Positions 1-7,011 of a DNA stretch of 30,971 bases are shown in pieces. A program made the position numbers and the translations under genes. Position 1 is the stretch's first letter; each line of letters opens with the position of its first letter. The stretch is from CAYSND01 sp964642235 (GTDB taxonomy: Bacteria > Bacteroidota > Bacteroidia > Bacteroidales > UBA932), in the NCBI GenBank assembly GCA_964642235.1, contig CAZXOP010000010.1, positions 1 to 30,971 on the forward strand, in the 5' to 3' direction. Under the pieces are notes generated by a model, which saw nothing but the letters and a program-made list of their open reading frames with translations, ran no database searches and was not told where the DNA came from.

Positions 1-169
1 CTCTATTATCTATTTTTCTATCTTCATTTAATGCCTCTTGTATTTTAGTTTTAGGAGAGTTCTCTATGGCGTAAAGCATACACTCCCTAAGACTCCATGT
101 TTTATATTGTGCAGTCAAAGTGTAATGGCTTACAATAAGTGAAATAATTATTAAAAGTAATCTTCTCAT
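1..169 (-). CDS. TolC-family outer membrane efflux protein, N-terminal part only
   Basis: The reading frame starts with ATG at 169 on the minus strand and runs off the left edge after 56 codons without a stop. The product opens with a signal peptide (residues 1-20, ending near TLTA-Q), followed by WSLRECMLYAIENSP, the typical first helix of mature TolC/OEP proteins in Bacteroidota (W-[ST]-L-x-x-C-hydrophobic-x-x-A-x-x-x-N). Such proteins form the outer-membrane exit duct for MacAB- or RND-type export and are normally followed by a membrane fusion protein and inner-membrane transporter, here outside the window. It is divergent from a sigma-54 activator gene, and a GG-N10-GC promoter lies 32 bp upstream of the start. 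The family call rests on a short stretch but the pattern is characteristic. Confidence 0.72.
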   Translation of the reverse strand, partial: MRRLLLIIISLIVSHYTLTAQYKTWSLRECMLYAIENSPKTKIQEALNEDRKIDNR

Positions 170-200
170 ATTCGATATATTATTTTTCGCTTATTATATG

Positions 201-217
201 TGCCAAAAATATGCCTT
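201..217 (-). promoter_or_regulatory. Candidate sigma-54 (-24/-12) promoter for the TolC-family gene
   Basis: Read on the minus strand the site is AAGGCATATTTTTGGCA. It has the invariant GG (215-214) and GC (203-202) exactly 10 bases apart, and resembles TGGCAC-N5-TTGCA. The predicted transcription start is near 191, giving a leader of about 22 bases before the ATG at 169. The divergent neighbour encodes a sigma-54 activator, which supports the call. No RpoN gene is in the window. Confidence 0.55.
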
Positions 218-271
218 CAAGGATAACATTCTGATTATTAGCATATTGTCAAAAACAAGGAAATAGAGAGT

Positions 272-308
272 GTCTATTTTTTTTACAGTTAGTGTAAAAT
301 AATTAGAC
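272..308. promoter_or_regulatory. Imperfect 16-bp inverted repeat, candidate activator binding site
   Basis: Arms 272-287 and 293-308 are inverted copies matching at 14 of 16 positions, outer ends GTCTA and TAGAC, inner ends ACA and TGT, with a 5-base centre. It lies about 80-117 bp upstream of the predicted sigma-54 transcription start, the usual distance for an NtrC-type enhancer, and only 9 bp before the -7 box of the regulator gene. A dyad of this size suits a dimeric Fis-type helix-turn-helix. Binding by the adjacent regulator is inferred. The sequence could also form a weak hairpin, but nothing is transcribed into it from the left. Confidence 0.5.
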
Positions 309-316
309 TTTAAAAC

Positions 317-324
317 TACCTTTG
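317..324 (+). promoter_or_regulatory. -7 box (TACCTTTG) of the response regulator gene
   Basis: Exact match to the Bacteroidota TAnnTTTG -7 element. Transcription would begin near 329-331, only a few bases before the ATG at 333. This argues against the GTG at 324 as the start, because that codon overlaps the -7 box. No clear -33 TTTG is seen; the expected position falls in the inverted repeat. Confidence 0.5.
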
Positions 325-332
325 TGAGGAAT

Positions 333-1703
333 ATGAGTAAAAAAGGTTCAATATTAGTCGTAGATGATAATAGAGCGATATTGTCGGCTCTTGAGATGCT
401 CCTTCCCCTTTATTTTAAAGAAGTGAAGATGCTACAATCCCCAAACTCTATTGTCTCCACCATCACGACCACCCCTTATGATGTGGTATTACTCGATATG
501 AATTTTAATGCCGGGATAAATACTGGGAACGAGGGGTTTTATTGGCTTTCCGAGATTAAAAAATACTCCCCCTGTTCTGAGGTGGTGCTTTTTACTGCAT
601 ACGCTGATGTTAATCTTGCTGTAAATGCGATGAAAAGCGGAGCCTTCGACTTTGTCGTCAAACCTTGGGACAATGCAAAACTTATTTCAACCCTTATGGC
701 TGCATACGAATTGAGTAGTTCTAAGAGGCAGGTCAAGCAGTTGAAAGAGATAAAAAACGAGATAAAGCCGGAATCCGATATGTATTGGGGTAACACACCT
801 ATAATGACGGAGTTACGCCAGATGGTGGCCAAAGTGGCTCGTACAGATGCCTCTGTGCTTATTACAGGGGAGAATGGGACCGGGAAAGATGTTTTGGCAA
901 GAGAAATACACCGTCTCTCCTCCAGGCAAGGGGAGAGTATGGTCTCGGTCGATATAGGCTCCCTCCCCGAATCCCTTTTTGAGAGTGAGCTATTCGGACA
1001 TGTCAAAGGGGCATTTACTGATGCCAAGGGTGATAGGGCGGGAAAATTTGAGGTGGCAAGTGGCGGAACCCTCTTCCTCGATGAGATAGGGAATATCCCC
1101 CTTCATTTACAGTCAAAACTCCTCACAGCCATCCAAAGCAGAGAGATAGTAAGAGTCGGGAGCAATCGTCATATTCCTATCGACATCAGACTTATTATTG
1201 CTACTAATCGAGATTTAAACCAGATGGTGCAAGAGGGGCTCTTCAGAGAAGATCTCCTCTATAGAATCAATACAATTCATATCTCCCTCCCTTCGCTTCG
1301 TGAGAGAAAAGAGGATATTATCCCTCTGGCAATGATTTTCCTTAAGAGGTATGCAGCAAAATATGGAAAAACAATAACTTCTATTGATCCTGCTGCAATG
1401 GAAAAACTCTCTGAGTATAGGTGGAGTGGAAATATTCGCGAGTTGCAGCACTCCATAGAGAAAGGGGTAATTTTGAGTGATGGAGGGACCCTTCAAGAGA
1501 AAGATTTCCTTTTGGTACACAATACCACCTCCGAAGAGGGGATACCCTTAGTTTATGACAATGATTCTACCCTCGAAGAGATGGAGTGCAATATGATTCG
1601 AAGTGCCCTGAAAAAGCATGGTGGCAACCTCTCCTCCGTGGCATCCCAGCTTGGAATTACTCGTCAGACTCTATACAATAAACTTAAAAAATACGAACTC
1701 TAA
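333..1703 (+). CDS. NtrC-family sigma-54-dependent response regulator
   Basis: Two-component activator that uses ATP to open sigma-54 promoters. From the ATG at 333 (456 aa) it has a receiver domain (about 5-125; acidic pair D11/D12, phosphoacceptor D55, T88, K110), an AAA+ domain (about 155-375; Walker A GENGTGKD 179-186, Walker B LFLDEI 247-252) and a Fis-type helix-turn-helix at the C-terminus (about 433-454, ending QTLYNKLKKYEL). The sigma-54 contact loop reads GAFTDA (226-231) instead of GAFTGA, a variant I recall from other Bacteroidota activators. An in-frame GTG at 324 would add three residues but overlaps the -7 box. Its stop overlaps the start of the histidine kinase by one base (TAATG), indicating co-translation. 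The divergent efflux gene with a sigma-54 promoter is its likely target. Confidence 0.95.
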   Translation: MSKKGSILVVDDNRAILSALEMLLPLYFKEVKMLQSPNSIVSTITTTPYDVVLLDMNFNAGINTGNEGFYWLSEIKKYSPCSEVVLFTAYADVNLAVNAMKSGAFDFVVKPWDNAKLISTLMAAYELSSSKRQVKQLKEIKNEIKPESDMYWGNTPIMTELRQMVAKVARTDASVLITGENGTGKDVLAREIHRLSSRQGESMVSVDIGSLPESLFESELFGHVKGAFTDAKGDRAGKFEVASGGTLFLDEIGNIPLHLQSKLLTAIQSREIVRVGSNRHIPIDIRLIIATNRDLNQMVQEGLFREDLLYRINTIHISLPSLRERKEDIIPLAMIFLKRYAAKYGKTITSIDPAAMEKLSEYRWSGNIRELQHSIEKGVILSDGGTLQEKDFLLVHNTTSEEGIPLVYDNDSTLEEMECNMIRSALKKHGGNLSSVASQLGITRQTLYNKLKKYEL

Positions 1704-3046
1704 TGAGAGCACGGCTTGTTATATATCTACTCTCCTTGATGGCAGCCTCTGCAGGTGCTGCTCTCTTATTGGTTTATGAGAAATATTATATTGCAGCAGT
1801 TGCTATTGTTTTGGTAATTATTCTCTTGATAGTTCTGATAAGAGAGTATCGAAGCAATACCTCTAAACTCTCATATATGTTAAATGCTTTGGAGAACAAT
1901 GACTCTTCTTATCGTTTTAGAGATAAGGGGGGAGATGCTTATAACACTCTCTTTATAAATACTTTGAATAGAATTAATGAGATGCTTGCCTTGGAGAAGA
2001 TGAAAGTTAGAGAGCAGGAGAAATATTTCGAGCTTATGCTCCAGAATGTCATTACAGGTATTGTCACCATGAATAATAAGGGAGAAATAATACACTGTAA
2101 TGAAAAGGCTCTCCATTTCCTCGGTCTCACAGTTTTTACCCATATAACTCAACTCAAAAAGAGAGACGAAGCCCTTTATGAGGCATTCTTAGAGGAAGAA
2201 TCTGATGAGGGGAAGATTATCTCCCTCTTTAACGAGAGTGGTAAATTACAACTTTCACTAAAGTTTTCTCATATAGATTTAAGGGAGCAACACCTTAAAA
2301 TAATAGCTATTAACGATATAGGTAGAGAGTTAGAGGAGAAAGAGATGGAGTCATGGACACGACTAATCAGAGTTCTCACACATGAAATCATGAATAACGT
2401 TACCCCCATCTCATCTATGAGTGATACTATGCTTTTGATGATAAATGAGGCAGAAAAGAGTGGGAAAAACAGGGATAAAATAAAAATAGATGAGATATCC
2501 CATGGGTTAAATGTTATCTCTCAGACCTCCAAAGGTTTAATCTCTTTTGTGGAGTCTTATAGAAGACTATCGAGGCTTCCAGAGCCAAACAGAAAACCTA
2601 TTTATGTAAAAGATTTAATTCAACGTGTTCTCACCCTTTCAAAAGATGATATGGAGAGGAGTAATATTATCCCAATGGTAGAATATGGTGAGAATGAGAT
2701 AATGATATATGCAGATGAGAATCTCGTCTCTCAAGTAATGGTCAATATAATAAATAACGGATTAGCCTCTATGTCAGAAGGGATGGGGGATAAAAAGGGG
2801 TGGTTATCTTTGAAAGCCTATATAGACAAACCATCGGAAGATGTTATAATAGAGATTTCAAATAATGGTCTCCCTATATCGACAGAGGATCAAGAGCATA
2901 TTTTTGTCCCATTTTTTACAACTAAAAAAACAGGAACCGGTATAGGCTTATCTATTTCGAGACAGATAATGAGACAGCACAATAGTGTATTGAAATTAAA
3001 AGTCTCAAATGAGAATGAGACTACTTTTTCCCTTATTTTTAAGTGA
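1703..3046 (+). CDS. NtrY-like membrane sensor histidine kinase
   Basis: Partner of the upstream response regulator. Two N-terminal membrane segments (about 5-24 and 28-46) are separated by only a few residues, so there is almost no periplasmic sensor domain; sensing is probably within the membrane or by the cytoplasmic PAS-like region (about 105-205). The H-box is RVLTHEIMNN with phosphorylated H227, followed by an N-box (N352), the G1 box as SNNGLPIS (386-393), the F box FVPFFTTK (401-408) and G2 box GTGIGLS (411-417). In G1 the usual Asp of the DNG triad is Asn (N387). It ends at LIFK, normal for this class at 447 aa. The gene shares one base with the regulator. The signal sensed cannot be told from sequence. 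Confidence 0.93.
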   Translation: MRARLVIYLLSLMAASAGAALLLVYEKYYIAAVAIVLVIILLIVLIREYRSNTSKLSYMLNALENNDSSYRFRDKGGDAYNTLFINTLNRINEMLALEKMKVREQEKYFELMLQNVITGIVTMNNKGEIIHCNEKALHFLGLTVFTHITQLKKRDEALYEAFLEEESDEGKIISLFNESGKLQLSLKFSHIDLREQHLKIIAINDIGRELEEKEMESWTRLIRVLTHEIMNNVTPISSMSDTMLLMINEAEKSGKNRDKIKIDEISHGLNVISQTSKGLISFVESYRRLSRLPEPNRKPIYVKDLIQRVLTLSKDDMERSNIIPMVEYGENEIMIYADENLVSQVMVNIINNGLASMSEGMGDKKGWLSLKAYIDKPSEDVIIEISNNGLPISTEDQEHIFVPFFTTKKTGTGIGLSISRQIMRQHNSVLKLKVSNENETTFSLIFK

Positions 3047-3050
3047 TTAG

Positions 3051-3123
3051 AGCCTCTCATGGGACTCGAACCCACGACCTGCTCATTACGAATGAGCTGC
3101 TCTACCAGCTGAGCTAAAGAGGC
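3051..3123 (-). tRNA. tRNA-Thr (anticodon CGU)
   Basis: The minus strand folds as a full cloverleaf: acceptor GCCTCTT paired with GAGAGGC (one G-T), D arm GCTC/GAGC with an 8-base loop containing GG, anticodon arm GCTCA/TGAGC with loop TTCGTAA (anticodon CGT at 34-36), 5-base variable region, and T arm GTGGG/CCCAT with loop TTCGAGT. The discriminator is T. CCA is not encoded (the next bases are CTA), so it is added after transcription. It converges on the histidine kinase gene, 4 bp past its stop. Confidence 0.95.
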
Positions 3124-3134
3124 AAAATGAGTCG

Positions 3135-3142
3135 CAAATGTA
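3135..3142 (-). promoter_or_regulatory. -7 box (TACATTTG) of tRNA-Thr
   Basis: Exact TAnnTTTG on the minus strand, 11 bp upstream of the tRNA 5' end, which would give a leader of about 5-7 bases. No convincing -33 TTTG is visible at the usual spacing. Confidence 0.5.
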
Positions 3143-3154
3143 ATAATTATATTT

Positions 3155-3162
3155 TATCTTTG
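3155..3162 (+). promoter_or_regulatory. -7 box (TATCTTTG) of the flavoprotein gene
   Basis: Exact TAnnTTTG, ending 4 bp before the GTG start at 3167. Transcription from it would begin at or within a base or two of the start codon. It is back to back with the tRNA-Thr -7 box, 12 bp away. Confidence 0.45.
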
Positions 3163-3166
3163 TATA

Positions 3167-4495
3167 GTGAAAAAAGCGGATATTATAATAATTGGGGGAG
3201 GGGCAGCAGGTCTTATGGCGGCTGCTAGAGTGGCTGATATGGGGTTATCCGTATTAATCATCGAAAGGAAGTATAGATGCGGTCTAAAACTGCTAATTAC
3301 CGGAAAGGGGAGGTGTAATATAACTAACACTTTTCCATGGGATGAGTTCTCTACCCATATTTACCCCGATTCTTCATACCTTAAAACTGCTTTCTACTCC
3401 TTTTCAAATACCGATACCATCTCTTTTTTTAATAAATTGGGGCTAAAGACGAAGGAGGAGAGGGGACACCGCATTTTTCCGGAATCAGACAGAAGCGAAG
3501 ATGTCGTTAAAACTCTTATCGCATATCTATCGAAAAAAGGGGTAACCATTCACTACAATACAGAGGTGACCAAGATAATTTATAAAGAGGGTACCCCCTT
3601 AGTTCTTCAGGCTATTGAGTCAAAAGGTGCCTCAGAAAAATCCCCTGTTGGACTTCTGATGGATCATATCTATTCTGCATCAGCCGTTATCTTAGCTACC
3701 GGAGGTCTTTCATATTCTATTACGGGGTCTAACGGATCAGGGTATGAACTCGCATCACTTTTGGGACATAAAATCATTCCGACATCCCCTTCATTAACAG
3801 CATTGAAACAGTATAATATGGATGACCGCCTCATAGGCATCACACTCGTTAATGTAAAAATGACACTAATAGTTAATGGTAATAATGTTCAGTCAGAGTT
3901 TGGGGAGATGACATTTACCGAAGGGGGGATAGAGGGGGCGTTAGGATTTAGAGTAAGCAGGAGAGGAGTGAAAGCATTGATAAATGGAGAGAGTGTGGAA
4001 CTTTCAATAGATTTAAAACCGGCAGTCCCAATAGAAGAGCTCTCGGCTCGTATCACAAGGGAGCTCTCTGCCCTCTTTGAAAAGAAATATTACCGAAAGT
4101 GTAGAGAGGAAAATAGGGATAAACCGATAATCAAAGCTCTTCTTACTTCATTGCTTCCAATGCAGATAATCGACCCATTTATAGATGGAGTTACCGGTCT
4201 TACCATTAATAATCTCCCCACAAAACTTAAAGAATGGCGTTTTAAGATAAGAGGGTATGTGGGGTATGAAAGGGCTGTTGTCACAGCAGGGGGGGTATCA
4301 CTTAAAGATATTTCAAGAAAGACAATGGAGTCCAAACTTATACCGGGACTTTACTTTGCCGGAGAAGTGATGGATCTTGATGGGGATACAGGGGGTTATA
4401 ACCTGCAGATAGCTTTTTCCACAGCAAATTTGGCTGCAAATTCTGCAGCAGAGAGAATAAAAAATATAAAGGCTACCTTAGAAGAAGCTCAATAA
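3167..4495 (+). CDS. HI0933/YhiN-family FAD-dependent oxidoreductase
   Basis: Predicted soluble flavoprotein of the HI0933/BaiN-like family; the physiological substrate is generally unknown. An N-terminal Rossmann fold carries GGGAAG (10-15), followed by the family signature GLKLLITGKGRCNITN (39-54). The C-terminal FAD segment reads GLYFAGEVMDLDG (394 on) followed by GGYNLQIAFSTG-like sequence, here GGYNLQIAFST. At 442 aa it is somewhat longer than many family members, with no obvious extra domain. The start is a GTG at 3167; no ATG occurs before the Rossmann strand, so this start is required. Its 3' end overlaps the convergent FAH-like gene by 23 bp. The specific reaction cannot be assigned here. 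Confidence 0.9.
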   Translation: MKKADIIIIGGGAAGLMAAARVADMGLSVLIIERKYRCGLKLLITGKGRCNITNTFPWDEFSTHIYPDSSYLKTAFYSFSNTDTISFFNKLGLKTKEERGHRIFPESDRSEDVVKTLIAYLSKKGVTIHYNTEVTKIIYKEGTPLVLQAIESKGASEKSPVGLLMDHIYSASAVILATGGLSYSITGSNGSGYELASLLGHKIIPTSPSLTALKQYNMDDRLIGITLVNVKMTLIVNGNNVQSEFGEMTFTEGGIEGALGFRVSRRGVKALINGESVELSIDLKPAVPIEELSARITRELSALFEKKYYRKCREENRDKPIIKALLTSLLPMQIIDPFIDGVTGLTINNLPTKLKEWRFKIRGYVGYERAVVTAGGVSLKDISRKTMESKLIPGLYFAGEVMDLDGDTGGYNLQIAFSTANLAANSAAERIKNIKATLEEAQ

Positions 4496-5030
4496 TATTC
4501 TCATCACCTCTCCTCATTGAAATTAAATCTCCGGGCTTCACACTTATCTCCGGAAGGAGTTCGAATGCAATGAAATCCCCTATTCTCAAAGAACAATAGT
4601 TGGAGATAGAGGAGATTTTTTCGTAAACTGACTCTTTTGATGGGATATTTAACTCTCTAAAGATTATCTCATCATTAATTTTAAGTGAGACATTCCCCTC
4701 AATATTAAACTCCGGTTCGAGTCGGATCATCTCCTTCGGAACTATAGAGGTAAAATCGAGTGAGTTGGCGATAAACTCCCTATTATTACCTATTGAGGGA
4801 GAGAGTTTTGGGTTTAAAAAAAGGCCGAAGGCATAATAATCTAGATACCTACCTACAAATCTCGGAGCCAAGGCTTTAGCAGGACGATTTGTCTTTAAAC
4901 AAAGGGTAGGTACAATAGAGATGGAGTCAACATATTTAGGTGTAAAATAATCACTTATAGCCCTGATAAGAGAGGAGTCGGGGCGTATCTTGAAAAAATC
5001 CTCTTTATAGGGAGCGACTATTATATTCAT
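4473..5030 (-). CDS. FAH-fold protein, catalytically degenerate
   Basis: A 185-aa protein I align by eye to the fumarylacetoacetate hydrolase (FAH, YcgM-like) fold: IRPDSSLI (15-22) matches the KPDTALL start of the domain, SLKINDEIIFRELN (115-128) matches the NGE strand, and the C-terminal GDFI...PGDLI (151-170) matches the GDLI-TGTP-PGD segment. The residues that normally bind the metal are missing: the E-x-E pair is V40/T42, the following Asp is F71, and the usual Lys is N89. It is also shorter than the usual 200-plus residues. It is therefore probably not an active hydrolase of this type. It overlaps the exonuclease stop by 4 bp and so is the third gene of the dnaN cluster. Function unknown. 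Confidence 0.8.
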   Translation of the reverse strand: MNIIVAPYKEDFFKIRPDSSLIRAISDYFTPKYVDSISIVPTLCLKTNRPAKALAPRFVGRYLDYYAFGLFLNPKLSPSIGNNREFIANSLDFTSIVPKEMIRLEPEFNIEGNVSLKINDEIIFRELNIPSKESVYEKISSISNYCSLRIGDFIAFELLPEISVKPGDLISMRRGDENIIELLLR

Positions 5031-5788
5031 CTCATAGAGAGTTTTATTTCAGTCAGAACTTTCTTAGTGTCGAGTGTAAAATCGCCATTCATTATCCAAG
5101 AGTAATAACTTGGTTCTCTGGTAAGTACATCAGTTACAGGCACTCCTTTATGTTTTCCGAAATTAAAGACGGGAACATCTTTATCATTTAGAATTATCCT
5201 CCCTGCATAGTCAAGTAGTTTAGACTTAGATGAGAACTCAGCAAGAAATTCCATATTGTTTTCAAGCTCAGGATATCTGTCGAGCTGTGCCTTTAAAATC
5301 TCGTAAGTAGCCAAAGTGTCGGCTTCGGCAGAGTGGGCATTTTCTAACTCTTTATGACAATAAAACTTATATGCAGCACTTAAAGTTCGTTGCTCCATTT
5401 TATGAAAGATGTTCTGTACATCTATCAGCTTCCTCTTTCTGAAATCGAACTCTACCCCTGCCCTAAGAAACTCTTCTGCAAGCATGGGGACATCGAATTT
5501 GATAGAGTTATACCCGGCGAAATCACACCCTGCCATCCATTGGGCAAGAGATTTGGCGACCTGTGCAAATGTGGGGCAGTCTTTTACATCATCATCTGAT
5601 ATCCCATGAATAGCCATAGCCTCAGGAGAGATAGGAATAGTGGGATTAAGTCTGCGAGTTTTAGTCTCGGTATCACCATTTGGCATCACCTTTACAGCGC
5701 AGAGTTCTACGATTCTATCTGTAGCAACATTAAGCCCTGTACTCTCTATATCAAAAAAGAGTAGGGGGTTTTTAAGATTTAATTCCAT
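5027..5788 (-). CDS. DnaQ-like 3'-5' exonuclease (DNA polymerase III epsilon type)
   Basis: DEDDh-family exonuclease that removes nucleotides from DNA 3' ends; next to dnaN it may act in proofreading or repair. Catalytic residues are all visible: D13 and E15 in FFDIESTG, D99 in NSIKFD, H152 and D157 in HSAEAD. After the exonuclease domain (about 8-175) there is a C-terminal module with FNFGKHKGVPV (about 205-253), like the small domain found at the end of ExoX-type exonucleases. It is 253 aa long, lacks a polymerase PHP or UvrC domain, and starts 10 bp after the dnaN stop. Whether it is the replicative epsilon subunit or an accessory exonuclease is not certain. Confidence 0.92.
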   Translation of the reverse strand: MELNLKNPLLFFDIESTGLNVATDRIVELCAVKVMPNGDTETKTRRLNPTIPISPEAMAIHGISDDDVKDCPTFAQVAKSLAQWMAGCDFAGYNSIKFDVPMLAEEFLRAGVEFDFRKRKLIDVQNIFHKMEQRTLSAAYKFYCHKELENAHSAEADTLATYEILKAQLDRYPELENNMEFLAEFSSKSKLLDYAGRIILNDKDVPVFNFGKHKGVPVTDVLTREPSYYSWIMNGDFTLDTKKVLTEIKLSMR

Positions 5789-5798
5789 ATTAAGAATA

Positions 5799-6926
5799 TT
5801 ACATAGGGATACGGATAGGCATTAGAAGTGAACAGATATCCTCCTCAGGGTCGGTCTCACCCGCTGAAAGTATAAGTCCTGCTCTAAATGGATCTGCCAA
5901 CTCTAAGCGTACCTCTTCATAAGTAAGATTACTTAGTATTTCCGCAAGGAAAGTGGATTTAAAGCCTATCTCCATATTATCACCTTCATACTGACATGTC
6001 AATGTCTCATGTGCCGAGATGGAAAAACTTAAATCCTGTGCTGAAATTACAAGCTTATTATATGAGAGTGAGAGTTTTACATGAGCCGTAGCTTGATTAG
6101 AACAGACTGCTACTCTTCTAACAGCATTTAATAGCTCTACTCTGTTTATAACCAGTTTGTTAGGGTTGTTTTTAGGGATAACTGATCTATATGCAGGGTA
6201 ATTCCCCTCCACAAGACGACAAATCAAGAAACTCCCTTCAAATTCGAAGCATACGTTTTTTTGATTGAAGCTAATGGTAACAGCATCGTCCACTTTTGAA
6301 AGGAGGGACCTTAGAATCGAAGCCGGTTTTTTAGGTAGTATAAAAGATGATGCACTATCTGACTTAATGTCATTTCGACTATAACATACAAGTTTATGAG
6401 AATCAGATGCCACTAAAGTAGCTGATTCAGGTTTAATATCGAAGAAGATACCGTTCATAACGGGACGTAACTCTTCATCTGCCGTGGCATAAAATGTATT
6501 GTTTATTCCTGATAACAAGACGTTTGCAGGCATGTTAATGCTTGTGGAATCATCTGCCATACTTGGGGTAACAGGGTACTCATCTGCATCGAAAAAAGGA
6601 ATTTTGGAAGCTCCGCTTAACCAAGTAATTTCTAGCACATTCTCCCTTATGTTAGACTCAAATGTCAATGGAAGATCAGGAAACTCTTTTAAGGAATCTG
6701 TCAGGAGCTTTGCAGGTACCGCAATCTCCCCCTCCTCATTTACATCCTCGATATTAATGTTTGTTCTAATGGTCATTTCTAAATCTGAAGCAGTTACTTC
6801 AAGACAATTGTCTTTCAACACAAACAGAAAGTTATCAAGGATAGGTAATGTGTTTTTCGTGGATATAACTCTCGAAACTGAAAGTAATCCGTGCAAAAGC
6901 TCTGAGCTTGATACTGTAAATTTCAT
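5799..6926 (-). CDS. dnaN: DNA polymerase III beta subunit (sliding clamp)
   Basis: Ring-shaped processivity clamp that tethers the replicative polymerase to DNA. The 375-aa length and three repeated clamp domains are typical. Recognisable stretches are MKFTVSSSELLHGLLSVSRVI at the N-terminus, the first-domain pattern LEVTASDLEMTIRT, RPVMNGIFFDI in the second domain, and the C-terminal LLMPIRIPM, matching the conserved L-MP-R- end that takes part in binding partner peptides. It heads a minus-strand cluster with the exonuclease and FAH-like genes and is divergent from the HtrA gene. No dnaA is nearby, as is usual in Bacteroidota. Confidence 0.97.
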   Translation of the reverse strand: MKFTVSSSELLHGLLSVSRVISTKNTLPILDNFLFVLKDNCLEVTASDLEMTIRTNINIEDVNEEGEIAVPAKLLTDSLKEFPDLPLTFESNIRENVLEITWLSGASKIPFFDADEYPVTPSMADDSTSINMPANVLLSGINNTFYATADEELRPVMNGIFFDIKPESATLVASDSHKLVCYSRNDIKSDSASSFILPKKPASILRSLLSKVDDAVTISFNQKNVCFEFEGSFLICRLVEGNYPAYRSVIPKNNPNKLVINRVELLNAVRRVAVCSNQATAHVKLSLSYNKLVISAQDLSFSISAHETLTCQYEGDNMEIGFKSTFLAEILSNLTYEEVRLELADPFRAGLILSAGETDPEEDICSLLMPIRIPM

Positions 6927-6946
6927 ATATTCTAAATATTAGACCA

Positions 6947-6954
6947 CAAATATA
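6947..6954 (-). promoter_or_regulatory. -7 box (TATATTTG) of dnaN
   Basis: Exact TAnnTTTG on the minus strand 21 bp upstream of the dnaN ATG; predicted leader about 14-16 bases. No clean -33 element seen. Confidence 0.45.
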
Positions 6955-7011
6955 ATAATTATTTGGCATATAATTTGAGTTTTCATCTAAGAAATTAAAC
7001 TTTAAAGTGAA

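Noticed and set aside
187..204. Second possible sigma-54 motif (TGGCAC followed by AAGC) on the minus strand
   Set aside because: GG and GC are 12 bases apart, not 10; the overlapping GG-N10-GC at 201-217 fits better.
324..332. GTG start three codons upstream for the response regulator
   Set aside because: It overlaps the TACCTTTG -7 box, and the ATG at 333 starts right before the receiver domain.
539..1027. Open minus-strand frame of 162 codons inside the response regulator gene
   Set aside because: It lies fully inside a clearly coding gene, has no recognisable domain, and reflects the codon pattern of the opposite strand.
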